A DNA stretch of 49,068 nucleotides from Prochlorococcus sp. AG-402-C22. GTDB taxonomy: Bacteria > Cyanobacteriota > Cyanobacteriia > PCC-6307 > Cyanobiaceae. The notes below the pieces were generated by a model. It worked only from the letters and a program-made list of their open reading frames with translations. It had not been told where the DNA came from and searched no databases. Positions 10,085-19,794 of this stretch are shown here, in pieces (the stretch's first letter is position 1; every line of letters starts with the position of its first letter). The stretch lies in contig QCHO01000006.1 of the NCBI GenBank assembly GCA_003279535.1, positions 1 through 49,068 on the forward strand. Direction: 5' to 3'. A program made the position numbers and the translations under genes.

Positions 10085-10813
10085 ATGAACTTAAAAATTC
10101 AAAATGTATCTCTTTCAATTAAGGGAAGATTTATCGTCAAGGATGTTTCCATAACTGTAAATCCAGGAGAGGTTGTAGGTTTAATGGGGCCTAATGGGGC
10201 AGGGAAAACAACCACTTTTAATCTTGCAGTTGGGAATATAAAACCTGATAAAGGAGAAGTTTTAATGAATGGTAAAAATATCACTAATCTTCCACTCCCT
10301 ATTAGATCAAGACTTGGGTTAGGTTATTTAACTCAGGAGGCTAGTATATTTAGAAACCTCACTGTTAAGGACAATATAGATTTGGCTTTACAGAATTCAT
10401 CTTATAGTCGAGCGGTAATTAGAAATAGAAGAGAGCAATTAATTAATGAATTTAATTTGAATAATTTTGTAGATAATTACGGTTATCAACTTTCAGGAGG
10501 AGAGAGAAGAAGGTGCGAGATAGCTAGAGCTCTTACTGTAGGAAGAAAAGGGCCTAAATATTTATTATTAGACGAACCTTTCGCTGGAATAGATCCTCTA
10601 GCTGTTAATGATTTAAAGAAACTAATTCTCAAATTAAGTGATCATGGGGTAGGGATTCTTATTACAGATCATAATGTGAGGGAGACCCTATTAATTACCA
10701 ACAAATCATATGTTTTAAGTGAAGGAAAAATTTTAGCCTACGGATCATCAAGTGAATTAGCAAATAATCCAATAGTCAAAAAGTATTATCTAGGAGATAA
10801 TTTCAGACTTTGA
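10085..10813 (+). CDS. lptB: LptB-type ABC ATPase (lipopolysaccharide export)
   Basis: LptB powers extraction of lipopolysaccharide from the inner membrane by the LptFG complex. The 242-residue ATPase has Walker A GPNGAGKT (35-42), a Q-loop at LTQE, signature LSGGE (136-140) and Walker B LLLDEP (160-165), followed by the switch histidine in TDHNVRET. The GERRRCEIARAL segment is typical of LptB and separates it from amino-acid LivG/LivF ATPases. LptF/G are not in the window, but lpxD is, supporting LPS synthesis. The gap to typA's partner is 94 bp with no feature I can name. Confidence 0.9.
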   Translation: MNLKIQNVSLSIKGRFIVKDVSITVNPGEVVGLMGPNGAGKTTTFNLAVGNIKPDKGEVLMNGKNITNLPLPIRSRLGLGYLTQEASIFRNLTVKDNIDLALQNSSYSRAVIRNRREQLINEFNLNNFVDNYGYQLSGGERRRCEIARALTVGRKGPKYLLLDEPFAGIDPLAVNDLKKLILKLSDHGVGILITDHNVRETLLITNKSYVLSEGKILAYGSSSELANNPIVKKYYLGDNFRL

Positions 10814-10926
10814 AATCCTTTTGCATAGGGAATTAAAACTTAATTATTAAAGATTTACTCATTTAACAATGATTTAAATTATTATTTGGTTGTCATTGAA
10901 TATTAAAACTGGATAAATTTCTAGAA

Positions 10927-11856
10927 ATGATAATAGATAATATTTTTAAAAATTTAATGTATGACCCGGTGTCAATCTTAGGTCTCTTAGTTTTTTATAT
11001 TTTATTAGGTAATTTACCAATATGTTTAGGCGCAGTTTTTAAAAAAAAGTCTTCTTTTACTGTAAGAATACTTACGATTCTAGTGAATTTATTCATAACA
11101 TTGCAATTACTTTTTAGGTGGTCAATTTCTGGACATTTTCCTATTAGCAATTTGTATGAATCTCTTTATTTCCTCACTTGGGGGATCACAATGGCACAAC
11201 TATTGATTGAGAGGGAATATCAATCTCCAATAATTCCCTCAATTGCTATACCTATTGAGTTAATTACTGTTGCTTTTGCTTGTTTTGTTTTACCTGACGA
11301 TCTGAAATTATCATCCAACTTAGTTCCAGCTTTAAGATCTAGCTGGTTAGTGATGCATGTTAGCGTTGTAATGCTTAGTTACGCGGCACTAATAATAGGT
11401 TCTTTACTTTCAGCTTCTGTCTTGTTCGTGAATAAAAATAAACCGCTTCAAATTAGAAGTAGTTCTACAGGTATAGGAGGGTTCAAAATGTCAAATAACT
11501 ATTCTTTTAATGATTTAGTTGATCCGATTGAATTTTCTCATTCAGAAGAATTAGATACATTAAGTTATCGTTCTATATTAATTGGTTTTGTCCTTTTAAC
11601 TCTAGGTTTAATCTCAGGAGCAGTTTGGGCTAATGAAGCATGGGGCACATGGTGGAGCTGGGATCCAAAAGAAACATGGGCATTTATCTCATGGTTGTTT
11701 TATGCTGCTTATCTGCATATGAGAATAAGTAAAGGTTGGCAAGGAAGAAGACCAGCATTATTAGCGACGACAGGTTTCCTGGTGGTTTTAGTATGTTACT
11801 TAGGAGTTAATTTTTTAGGAATTGGTTTACATAGTTATGGCTGGATATTTGGTTGA
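10927..11856 (+). CDS. ccsA: Cytochrome c biogenesis protein CcsA (heme handling, system II)
   Basis: CcsA works with Ccs1/CcsB to carry heme across the thylakoid membrane and attach it to apocytochromes c6, f and others. The 309-residue protein has about eight hydrophobic segments. The tryptophan-rich heme-handling motif WGTWWSWDPKE lies at 240-249. Conserved histidines are visible at H70 (SGHFPISNLYES), H144 (MHVS) and H302 (LHSY). A hydrophilic loop at about 168-215 is longer than in some plastid forms. The start is ATG at 10927. It converges on rpe with a 21-bp gap. Confidence 0.93.
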   Translation: MIIDNIFKNLMYDPVSILGLLVFYILLGNLPICLGAVFKKKSSFTVRILTILVNLFITLQLLFRWSISGHFPISNLYESLYFLTWGITMAQLLIEREYQSPIIPSIAIPIELITVAFACFVLPDDLKLSSNLVPALRSSWLVMHVSVVMLSYAALIIGSLLSASVLFVNKNKPLQIRSSSTGIGGFKMSNNYSFNDLVDPIEFSHSEELDTLSYRSILIGFVLLTLGLISGAVWANEAWGTWWSWDPKETWAFISWLFYAAYLHMRISKGWQGRRPALLATTGFLVVLVCYLGVNFLGIGLHSYGWIFG

Positions 11857-11877
11857 TTTGTTAATCTCCCAAAATAT

Positions 11878-12636
11878 TTATTGAGGTTCTGAAAGAACTT
11901 TCCCAATTTGTGCTTCTTGAGCAACTTTTCTCAGGTCATCACATCCCTCTTTTAAAGTGGGATATGCAAACATTCCACTGCCTGCAATAAAACAATTAGC
12001 ACCTGCATCAGCACATTGAGAAATAGTCCAATTTGCTTTTATTCCTCCATCAACTTCAATATCGACATTTAAGTTTTTTTCGATAATAAAGTTTCTTATT
12101 TTTCTGATTTTATTGAGCATTGTTGGGATATAAGCTTGTCCACCAAAACCTGGATTAACTGTCATAACCAAAACATGATCAACCATATCCATAATGTTTT
12201 CAATCATTTCAAAAGGAGTATGTGGATTTAGTGCAACTGAAGGAGATCCTCCTAGATCTCTTATTCTTCCAAGAACTCTATGTAGATGAATATTTGCTTC
12301 GGCATGAGCTATTACTACTCCAGGTTCACCATTTGCTCCTTTTGAAGCTTTTACATAAGATTCAAGCATGGTTTCACAATTGTATTGGCTAACCATTAAT
12401 TGGGTTTCAAAAGGGACATCGCAATATTTTCTACATGCAGCAATCATTTCGGGACCAAAAGTAAGATTAGGGACGAAATTTCCATCCATTACATCAAATT
12501 GAATTCTATCTACTCCAGCTTCCTCGAGTTCTTTCACACATGCTCCCATATTTGCCCAATCTGCTGGTAAAACAGAAGGAATTATTTGAATTGGTCTATT
12601 AACACCAGCTAAATTTGTTTGATTTGACTCAGTCAT
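11878..12636 (-). CDS. rpe: Ribulose-phosphate 3-epimerase (variant metal site)
   Basis: Rpe interconverts ribulose 5-phosphate and xylulose 5-phosphate in the Calvin and pentose phosphate cycles. The 252-residue TIM-barrel keeps PSVLPADWANMG, FDVMDGNFVPN, the phosphate-binding VNPGFGGQ and EVDGG. The odd point is the metal site. In E. coli-type Rpe it uses two histidines (in IHxD and VHLM) and two aspartates. Here the histidine positions are Q46 and Q79, while D48 and D196 remain. There is also an 8-10 residue insertion near 97-106. The gene diverges from glpX across 188 bp. Calvin-cycle context supports the Rpe role despite the altered ligands. Confidence 0.9.
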   Translation of the reverse strand: MTESNQTNLAGVNRPIQIIPSVLPADWANMGACVKELEEAGVDRIQFDVMDGNFVPNLTFGPEMIAACRKYCDVPFETQLMVSQYNCETMLESYVKASKGANGEPGVVIAHAEANIHLHRVLGRIRDLGGSPSVALNPHTPFEMIENIMDMVDHVLVMTVNPGFGGQAYIPTMLNKIRKIRNFIIEKNLNVDIEVDGGIKANWTISQCADAGANCFIAGSGMFAYPTLKEGCDDLRKVAQEAQIGKVLSEPQ

Positions 12637-12754
12637 TAAATTTTTAAAATATTTAATAAAGATACTATATTTAGTTGTTTATTCCTAATTTCAAGTCACG
12701 GCCTGATAAAGTAACAGCTGTAATGAGTTAAAAAAAGCTTATTAGCATAATAAT

Positions 12755-12783
12755 TCTCATAAAAAATGGCATTTTATATGAGA
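12755..12783. promoter_or_regulatory. Inverted repeat upstream of glpX
   Basis: TCTCATA (12755-12761) and TATGAGA (12777-12783) are perfect complements. After one mismatch, four further A-T pairs extend the stem to a TGGCA loop. The repeat ends 41 bp before the glpX GTG, in the rpe/glpX divergent region. It could be an operator for a carbon-metabolism regulator or a leader hairpin. The sequence alone does not decide. Confidence 0.4.
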
Positions 12784-12824
12784 TCATACTCAAAACCTTT
12801 TAGAAAATCCTCAAAAATTTAATT

Positions 12825-13826
12825 GTGAATCAAACTTTAATTCAAGAAATTCTCGAAGTTGTCGAGCAAGCAGCAATCGCCTCAGCAAAACTAACAGGAC
12901 TTGGTCAAAAAGATGAAGCTGATGCTGCAGCTGTAGAAGCAATGAGATTGCGAATGGGCAAAATTGAAATGAAAGGTAAAATTGTTATTGGAGAAGGTGA
13001 AAGAGATGAAGCACCTATGCTTTACATAGGTGAAGAGGTAGGGAGTGGAAGTGGACCAGGGGTTGACTTTGCTGTAGATCCTTGTGAAGGAACTAATCTT
13101 TGTGCAAATAATCAAAGAGGTTCTATGGCAGTTTTGGCTGCCTCTGATACCGGCGGACTTTTTAATGCTCCGGATTTTTACATGAATAAATTAGCAGCTC
13201 CTCCTGCTGCCAAAGGTAAAGTAGATATTAGAAATTCGGCTACTGAAAACTTGAAGATACTTAGTGATTGCTTGAATCTTTCAATTGATGAACTAACTGT
13301 TGTTGTTATGGATAGAACTAGACATAAGGATTTAATTAAAGAGATTAGAGGATGTGGTGCAAAAGTTCAGCCGATTTCTGATGGTGACGTTCAAGCTGCG
13401 ATTGCATGTGGATTTGCAGGAACGGGAACACATTGCTTGATGGGTATTGGTGCAGCTCCAGAAGGTGTTATTTCGGCTGCTGCGATGAGAGCTCTTGGAG
13501 GACACTTTCAAGGACAATTAGTTTACGATCCAGCAATTGCTCAAACTTCTGAATGGGCTGATTATACAAAAGAAGGAAACATAAAACGTCTAAATGAAAT
13601 GGGTATAACTGATATAGACAAAATCTATGAAGCAAACGAACTTGCATCGGGAGAAAACGTTGTGTTCGCTGGAAGCGGAATAACTGATGGATTATTATTT
13701 GATGGAGTTAAATTTGAAAGGGATTGTGTTAGAACAAGTAGTTTAGTAATTAGTACATTAGATAGCACTGCAAGATTCACAAATACTGTCCATATAAAAG
13801 ATGGTGCAAAGAGTATCAGCCTTTAA
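12825..13826 (+). CDS. glpX: Class II fructose-1,6-/sedoheptulose-1,7-bisphosphatase
   Basis: The bifunctional phosphatase drives two irreversible steps of the Calvin cycle. The 333-residue protein has the class II motifs [11 protein letters not shown] (56-66) and DPCEGT (85-90; DPxEGT in the family), then the substrate segment around MDRTRH. The GTG at 12825 is chosen because it gives the usual N-terminus [20 protein letters not shown]. It heads a plus-strand run with hemA (18-bp gap), glgC, gnd and pgl. Regulation may involve the inverted repeat at 12755-12783. Confidence 0.95.
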   Translation: MNQTLIQEILEVVEQAAIASAKLTGLGQKDEADAAAVEAMRLRMGKIEMKGKIVIGEGERDEAPMLYIGEEVGSGSGPGVDFAVDPCEGTNLCANNQRGSMAVLAASDTGGLFNAPDFYMNKLAAPPAAKGKVDIRNSATENLKILSDCLNLSIDELTVVVMDRTRHKDLIKEIRGCGAKVQPISDGDVQAAIACGFAGTGTHCLMGIGAAPEGVISAAAMRALGGHFQGQLVYDPAIAQTSEWADYTKEGNIKRLNEMGITDIDKIYEANELASGENVVFAGSGITDGLLFDGVKFERDCVRTSSLVISTLDSTARFTNTVHIKDGAKSISL

Positions 13827-13844
13827 AAATTCACTTTTAATTTT

Positions 13845-15155
13845 ATGCATATTGTTGTCGTCGGACTGAGTCATCGCACGGCACCTGTCGAAGTGCGTGA
13901 GAAGTTAAGTATTCCTGACCAATCCATAACAGAATCATTGAAGGCATTAAAAGCTTTTTCTGATGTTTTGGAGGTGTCAATTTTAAGTACTTGTAATAGG
14001 CTAGAAATATATGCGCTAGTTAAGGATAAAAATACTGGAATTTCATCTATTAAAGAATTTATATCAGATTATTCTGGAATTAATTTTGAAGATTTAAATC
14101 CACATCTTTTTTGCTTTAGACAAGAAGATGCAGTTTTGCATTTGATGAAAGTTTCTGCAGGACTCGATAGCCTCGTTTTAGGTGAAGGACAAATCCTTTC
14201 ACAAGTAAAAAAAATGATGAGATTAGGTCAAGAGAATCAATCTACTGGGCCCATTCTTAATAGATTATTAACTCAATCGGTTAGTACAGGTAAAAAAGTT
14301 AGATCCGAAACAAATTTAGGAACTGGAGCTGTATCAATAAGTTCAGCAGCGGTAGAACTTGCTCAATTAAAAATTGGCCAAGAAAAGGGGTTTGATACTC
14401 TTGTGAGTTTGGAATCAGAGAAAGTTCTTGTAGTTGGGGCTGGTCGAATGAGTAGGCTTTTAATAACTCATTTAAAATCAAAAGGATGCAATAAACTTGT
14501 ACTTGTTAATAGAAATATTGATAGAGCATTAAATCTTGCTTTAGACTTCCCAGACTTAGAGATTCTTTGTAAAGGATTAAATGAATTAGATGAAAATATA
14601 TCAATATCCTCTCTTGTTTTTACTAGTACAGCATCAGAAGAGCCAATAATTGATTTCGCTAAAATTGAAAAATTAAATTTGAGCAATCAACTTAAATTTA
14701 TTGATATAGGCGTACCGAGAAATATATCTAATGATGTTAAACAACATCAATTTGTACAATCATTTGATGTAGATGATTTACAAGAGGTAGTTTCAAGAAA
14801 TCAAGAATTTAGACAAAAAATTGCAAAGGAAGCAGAATCTTTAGTAGAAGAAGAAAGAATCATTTTTCTAGAATGGTGGGCAAGTCTTGAGGCGGTTCCA
14901 GTAATTAATAAACTTAGATCAGATTTGGAATTAATTAGAAAGGAGGAATTGCAAAAAGCACTTAGTAGGATGGGACCAGATTTTTCTGCTAGAGAAAGAA
15001 AAGTTGTGGAAGCTCTGACTAAGGGAATTATTAATAAAATACTTCACACACCTGTTACTAAGTTAAGAAGTCCTCAATCAAGAGAAGAAAGACAAGCTTC
15101 TTTAAAAATTGTTGAAAAATTGTTTTCTTTAGTGGATGAGGATAAAAATAGCTAA
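13845..15155 (+). CDS. hemA: Glutamyl-tRNA reductase
   Basis: HemA reduces glutamyl-tRNA(Glu) with NADPH to glutamate 1-semialdehyde, the committed step to heme, chlorophyll and corrinoids. The 436-residue protein shows VGLSHRTAPVEVREKL at the N-terminus, the catalytic cysteine C50 in STCNRLEIY, and LGEGQILSQVK. A NADPH-binding Rossmann motif (VVGAGRMSRL) and a C-terminal helical dimerisation domain follow. It lies 18 bp after glpX, so the two are probably co-transcribed, an unusual pairing of carbon fixation with pigment synthesis. Confidence 0.96.
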   Translation: MHIVVVGLSHRTAPVEVREKLSIPDQSITESLKALKAFSDVLEVSILSTCNRLEIYALVKDKNTGISSIKEFISDYSGINFEDLNPHLFCFRQEDAVLHLMKVSAGLDSLVLGEGQILSQVKKMMRLGQENQSTGPILNRLLTQSVSTGKKVRSETNLGTGAVSISSAAVELAQLKIGQEKGFDTLVSLESEKVLVVGAGRMSRLLITHLKSKGCNKLVLVNRNIDRALNLALDFPDLEILCKGLNELDENISISSLVFTSTASEEPIIDFAKIEKLNLSNQLKFIDIGVPRNISNDVKQHQFVQSFDVDDLQEVVSRNQEFRQKIAKEAESLVEEERIIFLEWWASLEAVPVINKLRSDLELIRKEELQKALSRMGPDFSARERKVVEALTKGIINKILHTPVTKLRSPQSREERQASLKIVEKLFSLVDEDKNS

Positions 15156-15175
15156 ATTTTTTCTATTTATATTAA

Positions 15176-15201
15176 GTTTTTCAAGTGATTTATCGAAAAA
15201 C
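15176..15201. repeat. Inverted repeat between hemA and glgC
   Basis: GTTTTTC (15176-15182) and GAAAAAC (15195-15201) are perfect 7-bp complements around a 12-nt loop, 20 bp after the hemA stop. There is no strong T-run after it, so it may be a weak terminator or an mRNA 3'-end structure. Confidence 0.35.
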
Positions 15202-15283
15202 CTTTGTAAACTGACCATTCCTATTTCTAAATCTGCCCATAATCAGTTACTTTAAATAGTTGTATCTACCTCCATTAGATTGA

Positions 15284-16579
15284 ATGAAGCGTGTGTTGGC
15301 AATCATCCTCGGAGGAGGAAAAGGTTCTAGACTTTATCCTTTAACAAAAATGAGGGCAAAACCTGCTGTTCCATTGGCAGGAAAGTATCGTTTAATTGAT
15401 ATCCCAATTAGTAATTGTATTAATTCAGGTATTGAAAAAATGTATGTTTTGACTCAGTTCAACAGTGCATCTCTAAATAGACATATAGGAAGAACTTATA
15501 ATCTTAATGGACCTTTTGGTCAAGGATTTGTGGAGGTATTAGCCGCCCAACAAACGCCTGATAGCCCAAAGTGGTTTGAAGGTACTGCAGATGCTGTAAG
15601 AAAATACCAATGGTTATTTCAAGAATGGGATGTTGACGAGTACTTAATATTGTCAGGGGATCAATTATATAGAATGGATTACAGTTTATTTGTTCAACAT
15701 CATAGAGAAAATGGTGCTGATTTAACTGTTGCCGCATTACCTGTTGATGAAGCTCAGGCAGAAGGTTTTGGGCTCATGAGAACAGATAATTTAGGAAATA
15801 TAAAAGAATTCAGTGAAAAGCCTACTGGTGAGAAGTTGAAGGAAATGGCAGTAGATACTTCAAAATTTGGATTAAGTCAGGAGTCAGCTGCCAAAAAACC
15901 TTATCTAGCCTCTATGGGGATTTACGTTTTTAGTAGAAATACTCTCTTCGATCTTCTAAATAAGTTTCCTAGTTATACAGATTTTGGTAAGGACATAATT
16001 CCTGAAGCCCTCAATAGGGGCGATACTCTTAAAAGTTATGTATTCGATGATTATTGGGAAGATATCGGTACCATTGGAGCCTTCTTTGAGTCAAACCTTG
16101 CATTGACTGAGCAACCAAAACCTCCATTTAGTTTTTATGATGAAAAATTTCCAATTTATACAAGGCCAAGATTTCTCCCTCCTTCTAAACTTGTAGATGC
16201 TCAAATTACTGATTCAATAGTTTGTGAAGGTACAATCTTGAAGTCATGTAGTATTTTACATTGTGTTTTAGGTGTGAGAAGCAGGATTGAAAGTGATTCG
16301 GTTCTTGAGGACACTCTTGTTATGGGTGCCGATTTCTTTGAATCGCCTGAAGAGAGGGTTGAATTAAGAAAAGGAGGCGGAACGCCTCTTGGAGTAGGTG
16401 AAGGAACTACTGTAAAAAGAGCAATTCTTGATAAGAATACAAGAATTGGTAATAATGTCGTGATCATTAATAAAGATCGAGTAGAAGAAGCAGATAAGCC
16501 TGAATTAGGCTTTTATATCAGAAATGGAATAGTTGTAGTAGTTAAAAATGCAACTATTGCAAACGGAACTGTTATTTAA
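15284..16579 (+). CDS. glgC: Glucose-1-phosphate adenylyltransferase (ADP-glucose pyrophosphorylase)
   Basis: GlgC makes ADP-glucose for glycogen and is the regulated step of carbon storage, normally activated by 3-phosphoglycerate. The 431-residue length matches cyanobacterial forms. The N-terminal nucleotide-binding region has [12 protein letters not shown] and the substrate part [14 protein letters not shown]. The GlgC-specific TADAVRKY and the left-handed beta-helix C-terminus ([13 protein letters not shown]) follow. The ATG at 15284 gives [14 protein letters not shown], the normal N-terminus. Confidence 0.96.
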   Translation: MKRVLAIILGGGKGSRLYPLTKMRAKPAVPLAGKYRLIDIPISNCINSGIEKMYVLTQFNSASLNRHIGRTYNLNGPFGQGFVEVLAAQQTPDSPKWFEGTADAVRKYQWLFQEWDVDEYLILSGDQLYRMDYSLFVQHHRENGADLTVAALPVDEAQAEGFGLMRTDNLGNIKEFSEKPTGEKLKEMAVDTSKFGLSQESAAKKPYLASMGIYVFSRNTLFDLLNKFPSYTDFGKDIIPEALNRGDTLKSYVFDDYWEDIGTIGAFFESNLALTEQPKPPFSFYDEKFPIYTRPRFLPPSKLVDAQITDSIVCEGTILKSCSILHCVLGVRSRIESDSVLEDTLVMGADFFESPEERVELRKGGGTPLGVGEGTTVKRAILDKNTRIGNNVVIINKDRVEEADKPELGFYIRNGIVVVVKNATIANGTVI

Positions 16580-16674
16580 ATATTTTCGATCATTTTTCGC
16601 TGACATAAGTATTTTTTTTGAGCAATTTTGTTGAGTTGCAGTCACACTATATTTATTGAGTTTTATGATTATTT

Positions 16675-18093
16675 ATGTCCAAGGCACATTTTGGTTTGAT
16701 AGGTCTTGGTGTTATGGGCGAAAATTTAGTTCTTAACGCAGAAAGAAATGGATTTTCTAGTGTAGTTTTTAATAGGACTTACTCAAAAACTGAAGAATTT
16801 TTACAAGGTCGTGGTCTTGGGAAGAATATAGAGGGAGCTGAAACTCTTCAAGAATTTGTTAATAAGCTAGAGAGACCTAGGAGAATTCTAATGATGGTTA
16901 AAGCTGGACCCGCAACAGATGCTGTCATAGAAAATATTTCTGGATATCTCGAGGAAGGAGATTTATTAATAGATGGTGGTAATTCTCAATTTAAAGATAC
17001 TGAAAGAAGGGTAAAAACTCTTGAAAGTAAAAGTTTTGGGTACATAGGAATGGGAGTCTCAGGTGGTGCCAAAGGAGCACTAGAAGGGCCAAGTATGATG
17101 CCTGGCGGTACCAAGGCTTCATATGATGCAATAGAAAGCTTATTAACAAAAATGGCAGCCAAAGTTGAAGATGGACCATGCGTTGCATATGTTGGACCAG
17201 GAGGCTCAGGTCATTTTGTAAAAACTGTTCATAACGGAATTGAATATGGAATTGAACAAATACTCGCAGAAGCTTATGACCTTATGAAGAGAGTCAAAGG
17301 TATGAATGGAAAGCAGATGTCAGAGGTATTTGGGGTTTGGAATAATACTGATGAATTAGCTTCTTATCTTGTTGAGATAACAGAGATTTGTCTTAAAACA
17401 AAAGATGAGATAACTGGAGATGATGTCGTGGAGAAAATATTAGATAAAGCTGGGCAGAAAGGTACTGGGTTATGGACTGTAGTAAGTGCTTTAGAACTGG
17501 GGGTATCAGTCCCAACTATTTATGCATCTTTAAATGCAAGAGTAATGAGTTCTTTAAAAGAGCAACGTAGTGAGATTGAAAAAACTATTCCATCTAAAGA
17601 GATAGAGGATTTTGATTTAGGAAATATATCAGATGGAATGAAACCCTTATTTGATGCAGTAGTCCTTGCCACAATTGCAAGCTATGCCCAAGGTATGGAT
17701 ATTTTAAGAGAAGCATCTGCAGTATATAACTATGGTCTGAATATGCCGTCAATTGCTCAAATATGGAAAGGTGGTTGCATAATTAGATCAAAATTATTAA
17801 GTAAAATTCAAGATGCTTATAACAAAGACCCTAATCTAAAGAATTTAATTTATGATGAATGGTTTAATAATGAAATTGCGACAAGATTAGATAACTTAGC
17901 TATAGTAGTTTCTTTATCAACAAAGGCAGGTATTCCAGTCCCATGTCTATCGAGTACTCTAGATTATTTGAATAGTTATAGAACCAATAGACTCCCTCAG
18001 AATCTTGTTCAGGCAATGAGAGATTGTTTTGGCTCTCATACATATGAAAGAATTGATAAGGAAGGTAGTTTTCATACTGAATGGATGAAATGA
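16675..18093 (+). CDS. gnd: 6-Phosphogluconate dehydrogenase
   Basis: Gnd oxidatively decarboxylates 6-phosphogluconate to ribulose 5-phosphate and yields NADPH, the dark-phase route in cyanobacteria. The 472-residue protein has the dinucleotide motif GLGVMGENL, DGGNSQFKDTERR, GMGVSGGAKGALEGPSMMPGG split over residues 122-144, and the catalytic VKTVHNGIEYG. Its stop codon overlaps the start region of pgl, so the two are translationally coupled. Confidence 0.96.
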   Translation: MSKAHFGLIGLGVMGENLVLNAERNGFSSVVFNRTYSKTEEFLQGRGLGKNIEGAETLQEFVNKLERPRRILMMVKAGPATDAVIENISGYLEEGDLLIDGGNSQFKDTERRVKTLESKSFGYIGMGVSGGAKGALEGPSMMPGGTKASYDAIESLLTKMAAKVEDGPCVAYVGPGGSGHFVKTVHNGIEYGIEQILAEAYDLMKRVKGMNGKQMSEVFGVWNNTDELASYLVEITEICLKTKDEITGDDVVEKILDKAGQKGTGLWTVVSALELGVSVPTIYASLNARVMSSLKEQRSEIEKTIPSKEIEDFDLGNISDGMKPLFDAVVLATIASYAQGMDILREASAVYNYGLNMPSIAQIWKGGCIIRSKLLSKIQDAYNKDPNLKNLIYDEWFNNEIATRLDNLAIVVSLSTKAGIPVPCLSSTLDYLNSYRTNRLPQNLVQAMRDCFGSHTYERIDKEGSFHTEWMK

Positions 18094-18818
18094 TTGAAAA
18101 GGTCAAAAATGGATACACCATAAACATATACAAAGACAAGTTAGAACTATCAAAAGAGGTTTTTAAGTTTATTGAAAGTCAAATTATTCATACTTTAAAA
18201 AAGAAAGATAGATTCAAATTTTGTGTAAGTGGAGGATCAACACCTAAATCTGTATATCAGCTCTTATCAAATAGTGATCTTAGATGGGATATGGTTGATG
18301 TCTTTTTAGGAGATGAAAGATGTGTTGATCCAAATTCAGAATTAAGTAACTCGTTAATGTTGAAAAATTCATTGTTAACTAATTTTGGATCTAAAGCTTT
18401 TTTTTATGAAATTTTCAATAATTTAAAGGCTGATGATGAAGCTACAAAAAATCAATTTATTTCTAAATTATTTGAAAAATGCGGATCAAACTCTCCATCC
18501 TTTGATTTAACTTTATTAGGGCTTGGAGACGATGGCCATACAGCTTCACTATTTCCTTATCAAAAAAATAATAATGTAGACGATTTTGTGATTTTTAATG
18601 AAGGTAAAGGATTAAAAAGAATTTCATTAACTCCAAAGGTCCTTTCAGCCTCATCAAAGATAATATTTTTGGTTAGTGGAGCCTCTAAAAGAATTGCCCT
18701 TGAGAGGTTATTAGATAAAAATGAGCCTCCCGATAGAACACCATCAAAATTAATAAAATCCATTAATCAAATTTCAATATTTTGTGATCAAGAATCAGCA
18801 AAAGAATTAGAAATTTAG
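18081..18818 (+). CDS. pgl: 6-Phosphogluconolactonase
   Basis: Pgl hydrolyses 6-phosphogluconolactone, the step just before Gnd. The protein has the family's SGGSTPK near the N-terminus, LGDERCV, and the catalytic GLGDDGHTASLFP. Two starts are possible. ATG 18081 gives 245 residues and overlaps gnd by 13 bp. ATG 18090 gives 242 residues and forms a classic ATGA overlap with the gnd stop, so it may be the true one. Co-transcription with gnd is almost certain. Glucose-6-phosphate dehydrogenase is not in the window. Confidence 0.93.
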   Translation: MDEMIEKVKNGYTINIYKDKLELSKEVFKFIESQIIHTLKKKDRFKFCVSGGSTPKSVYQLLSNSDLRWDMVDVFLGDERCVDPNSELSNSLMLKNSLLTNFGSKAFFYEIFNNLKADDEATKNQFISKLFEKCGSNSPSFDLTLLGLGDDGHTASLFPYQKNNNVDDFVIFNEGKGLKRISLTPKVLSASSKIIFLVSGASKRIALERLLDKNEPPDRTPSKLIKSINQISIFCDQESAKELEI

Positions 18819-18848
18819 TTAAAGTCTAAAAATAATTAAAATTATTTA

Positions 18849-19397
18849 ATGAGTAAGAAAAAATTTTTATTCCAAAAAAAGGAATTCGATGGTTGGAAAA
18901 CATTAAATGACACTGTTATGGGCGGATCAAGTTCAGCTTTTTGTGAAATTTCAAATTCTGGTTTGTTATTAAAGGGTAATATTGTCGAGAAAGCAGGAGG
19001 ATTTGTTAGTTGTAGATCCTCTATATATAAACCTTCTTTAGATATTTCTGAATATTCATGCTTTGAATTAAATATTGATGGACAAGGAAGAACTTTTAAA
19101 TTTGCTGTCGCTTGTGAAGATGCTTTACTTGGACTAACCGAATTTATTCCAGGTGGTCTCAGGTGGATTAAATCATTCCCAACAAAAAAATTCGGAACAA
19201 CAAATGTTCAAATTCCTTTTAGTGAGCTTAAACCTTCAGTAAGAGCTAATAAAGTACGTTTTCCATTTAAATTCAAGCCAACTAAAATTAAAAGATTGCA
19301 ACTACTTCACTCTAAGTTCGGTGATGATGGGTTACTTAATAATGAGTTTAAACAGGGCTCAATAAAAGTTCTAATTAAATCAATAAGTGTTATTTGA
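18849..19397 (+). CDS. CIA30-like (NADH:ubiquinone oxidoreductase intermediate-associated) protein
   Basis: The 182-residue protein fits the CIA30 beta-sandwich family: WKTLNDTVMGGSSS at the N-terminus, GFVSCRS, then LNIDGQGRTFKF and a C-terminal KIKRLQLLHSK. CIA30 proteins help complex I assembly in eukaryotes. In cyanobacteria a role with NDH-1 is only a guess from homology. It follows pgl by 30 bp and overlaps the next gene by 11 bp, so it sits in the gnd-pgl transcript. Confidence 0.75.
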   Translation: MSKKKFLFQKKEFDGWKTLNDTVMGGSSSAFCEISNSGLLLKGNIVEKAGGFVSCRSSIYKPSLDISEYSCFELNIDGQGRTFKFAVACEDALLGLTEFIPGGLRWIKSFPTKKFGTTNVQIPFSELKPSVRANKVRFPFKFKPTKIKRLQLLHSKFGDDGLLNNEFKQGSIKVLIKSISVI

Positions 19398-19773
19398 AAA
19401 TCCACCTAAAAATATAGAGAGTTTAATCGCTAAGTCAGCAGATTTAACAAATAAACCTTTTATTCATTCTGTCGTAAAAGTAAATGGTGGATACGAATTC
19501 GAAGATGAAGATATTGATTTGACGGTTAATATCTTATGTCGAGATAAAGAAGGTAGAAGATTAGAAATTTATGATCTTGAATTAGAACTTTTTAAATCAA
19601 ATAAAGAGTTGGTTTTGGTTATCTCCAAGCTTAATTTTCCCGATGAACCAATATTATGGTGTGGAGTTAAAACATTATGGATGGATAGCAATAATGGGAA
19701 AAAATGCAATTTACCAAAATACAGCGCTAGATTGGAGAATCTAGCAAATAGAATAAAGAGTTTTATTGATTAA
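19387..19773 (+). CDS. Conserved hypothetical protein
   Basis: I do not recognise this 128-residue soluble protein. It has an acidic centre (EFEDEDIDLTVNILC), no signal peptide and no membrane segment. It ends in a basic, probably helical tail. The start is GTG at 19387, inside the end of the CIA30-like gene (11-bp overlap); there is no in-frame alternative close by. Position implies translation with the CIA30-like gene. It converges on ilvD with a 21-bp gap. Confidence 0.6.
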   Translation: MLFENPPKNIESLIAKSADLTNKPFIHSVVKVNGGYEFEDEDIDLTVNILCRDKEGRRLEIYDLELELFKSNKELVLVISKLNFPDEPILWCGVKTLWMDSNNGKKCNLPKYSARLENLANRIKSFID

Positions 19774-19794
19774 ACAAATAAATTTTAGGCGGAT

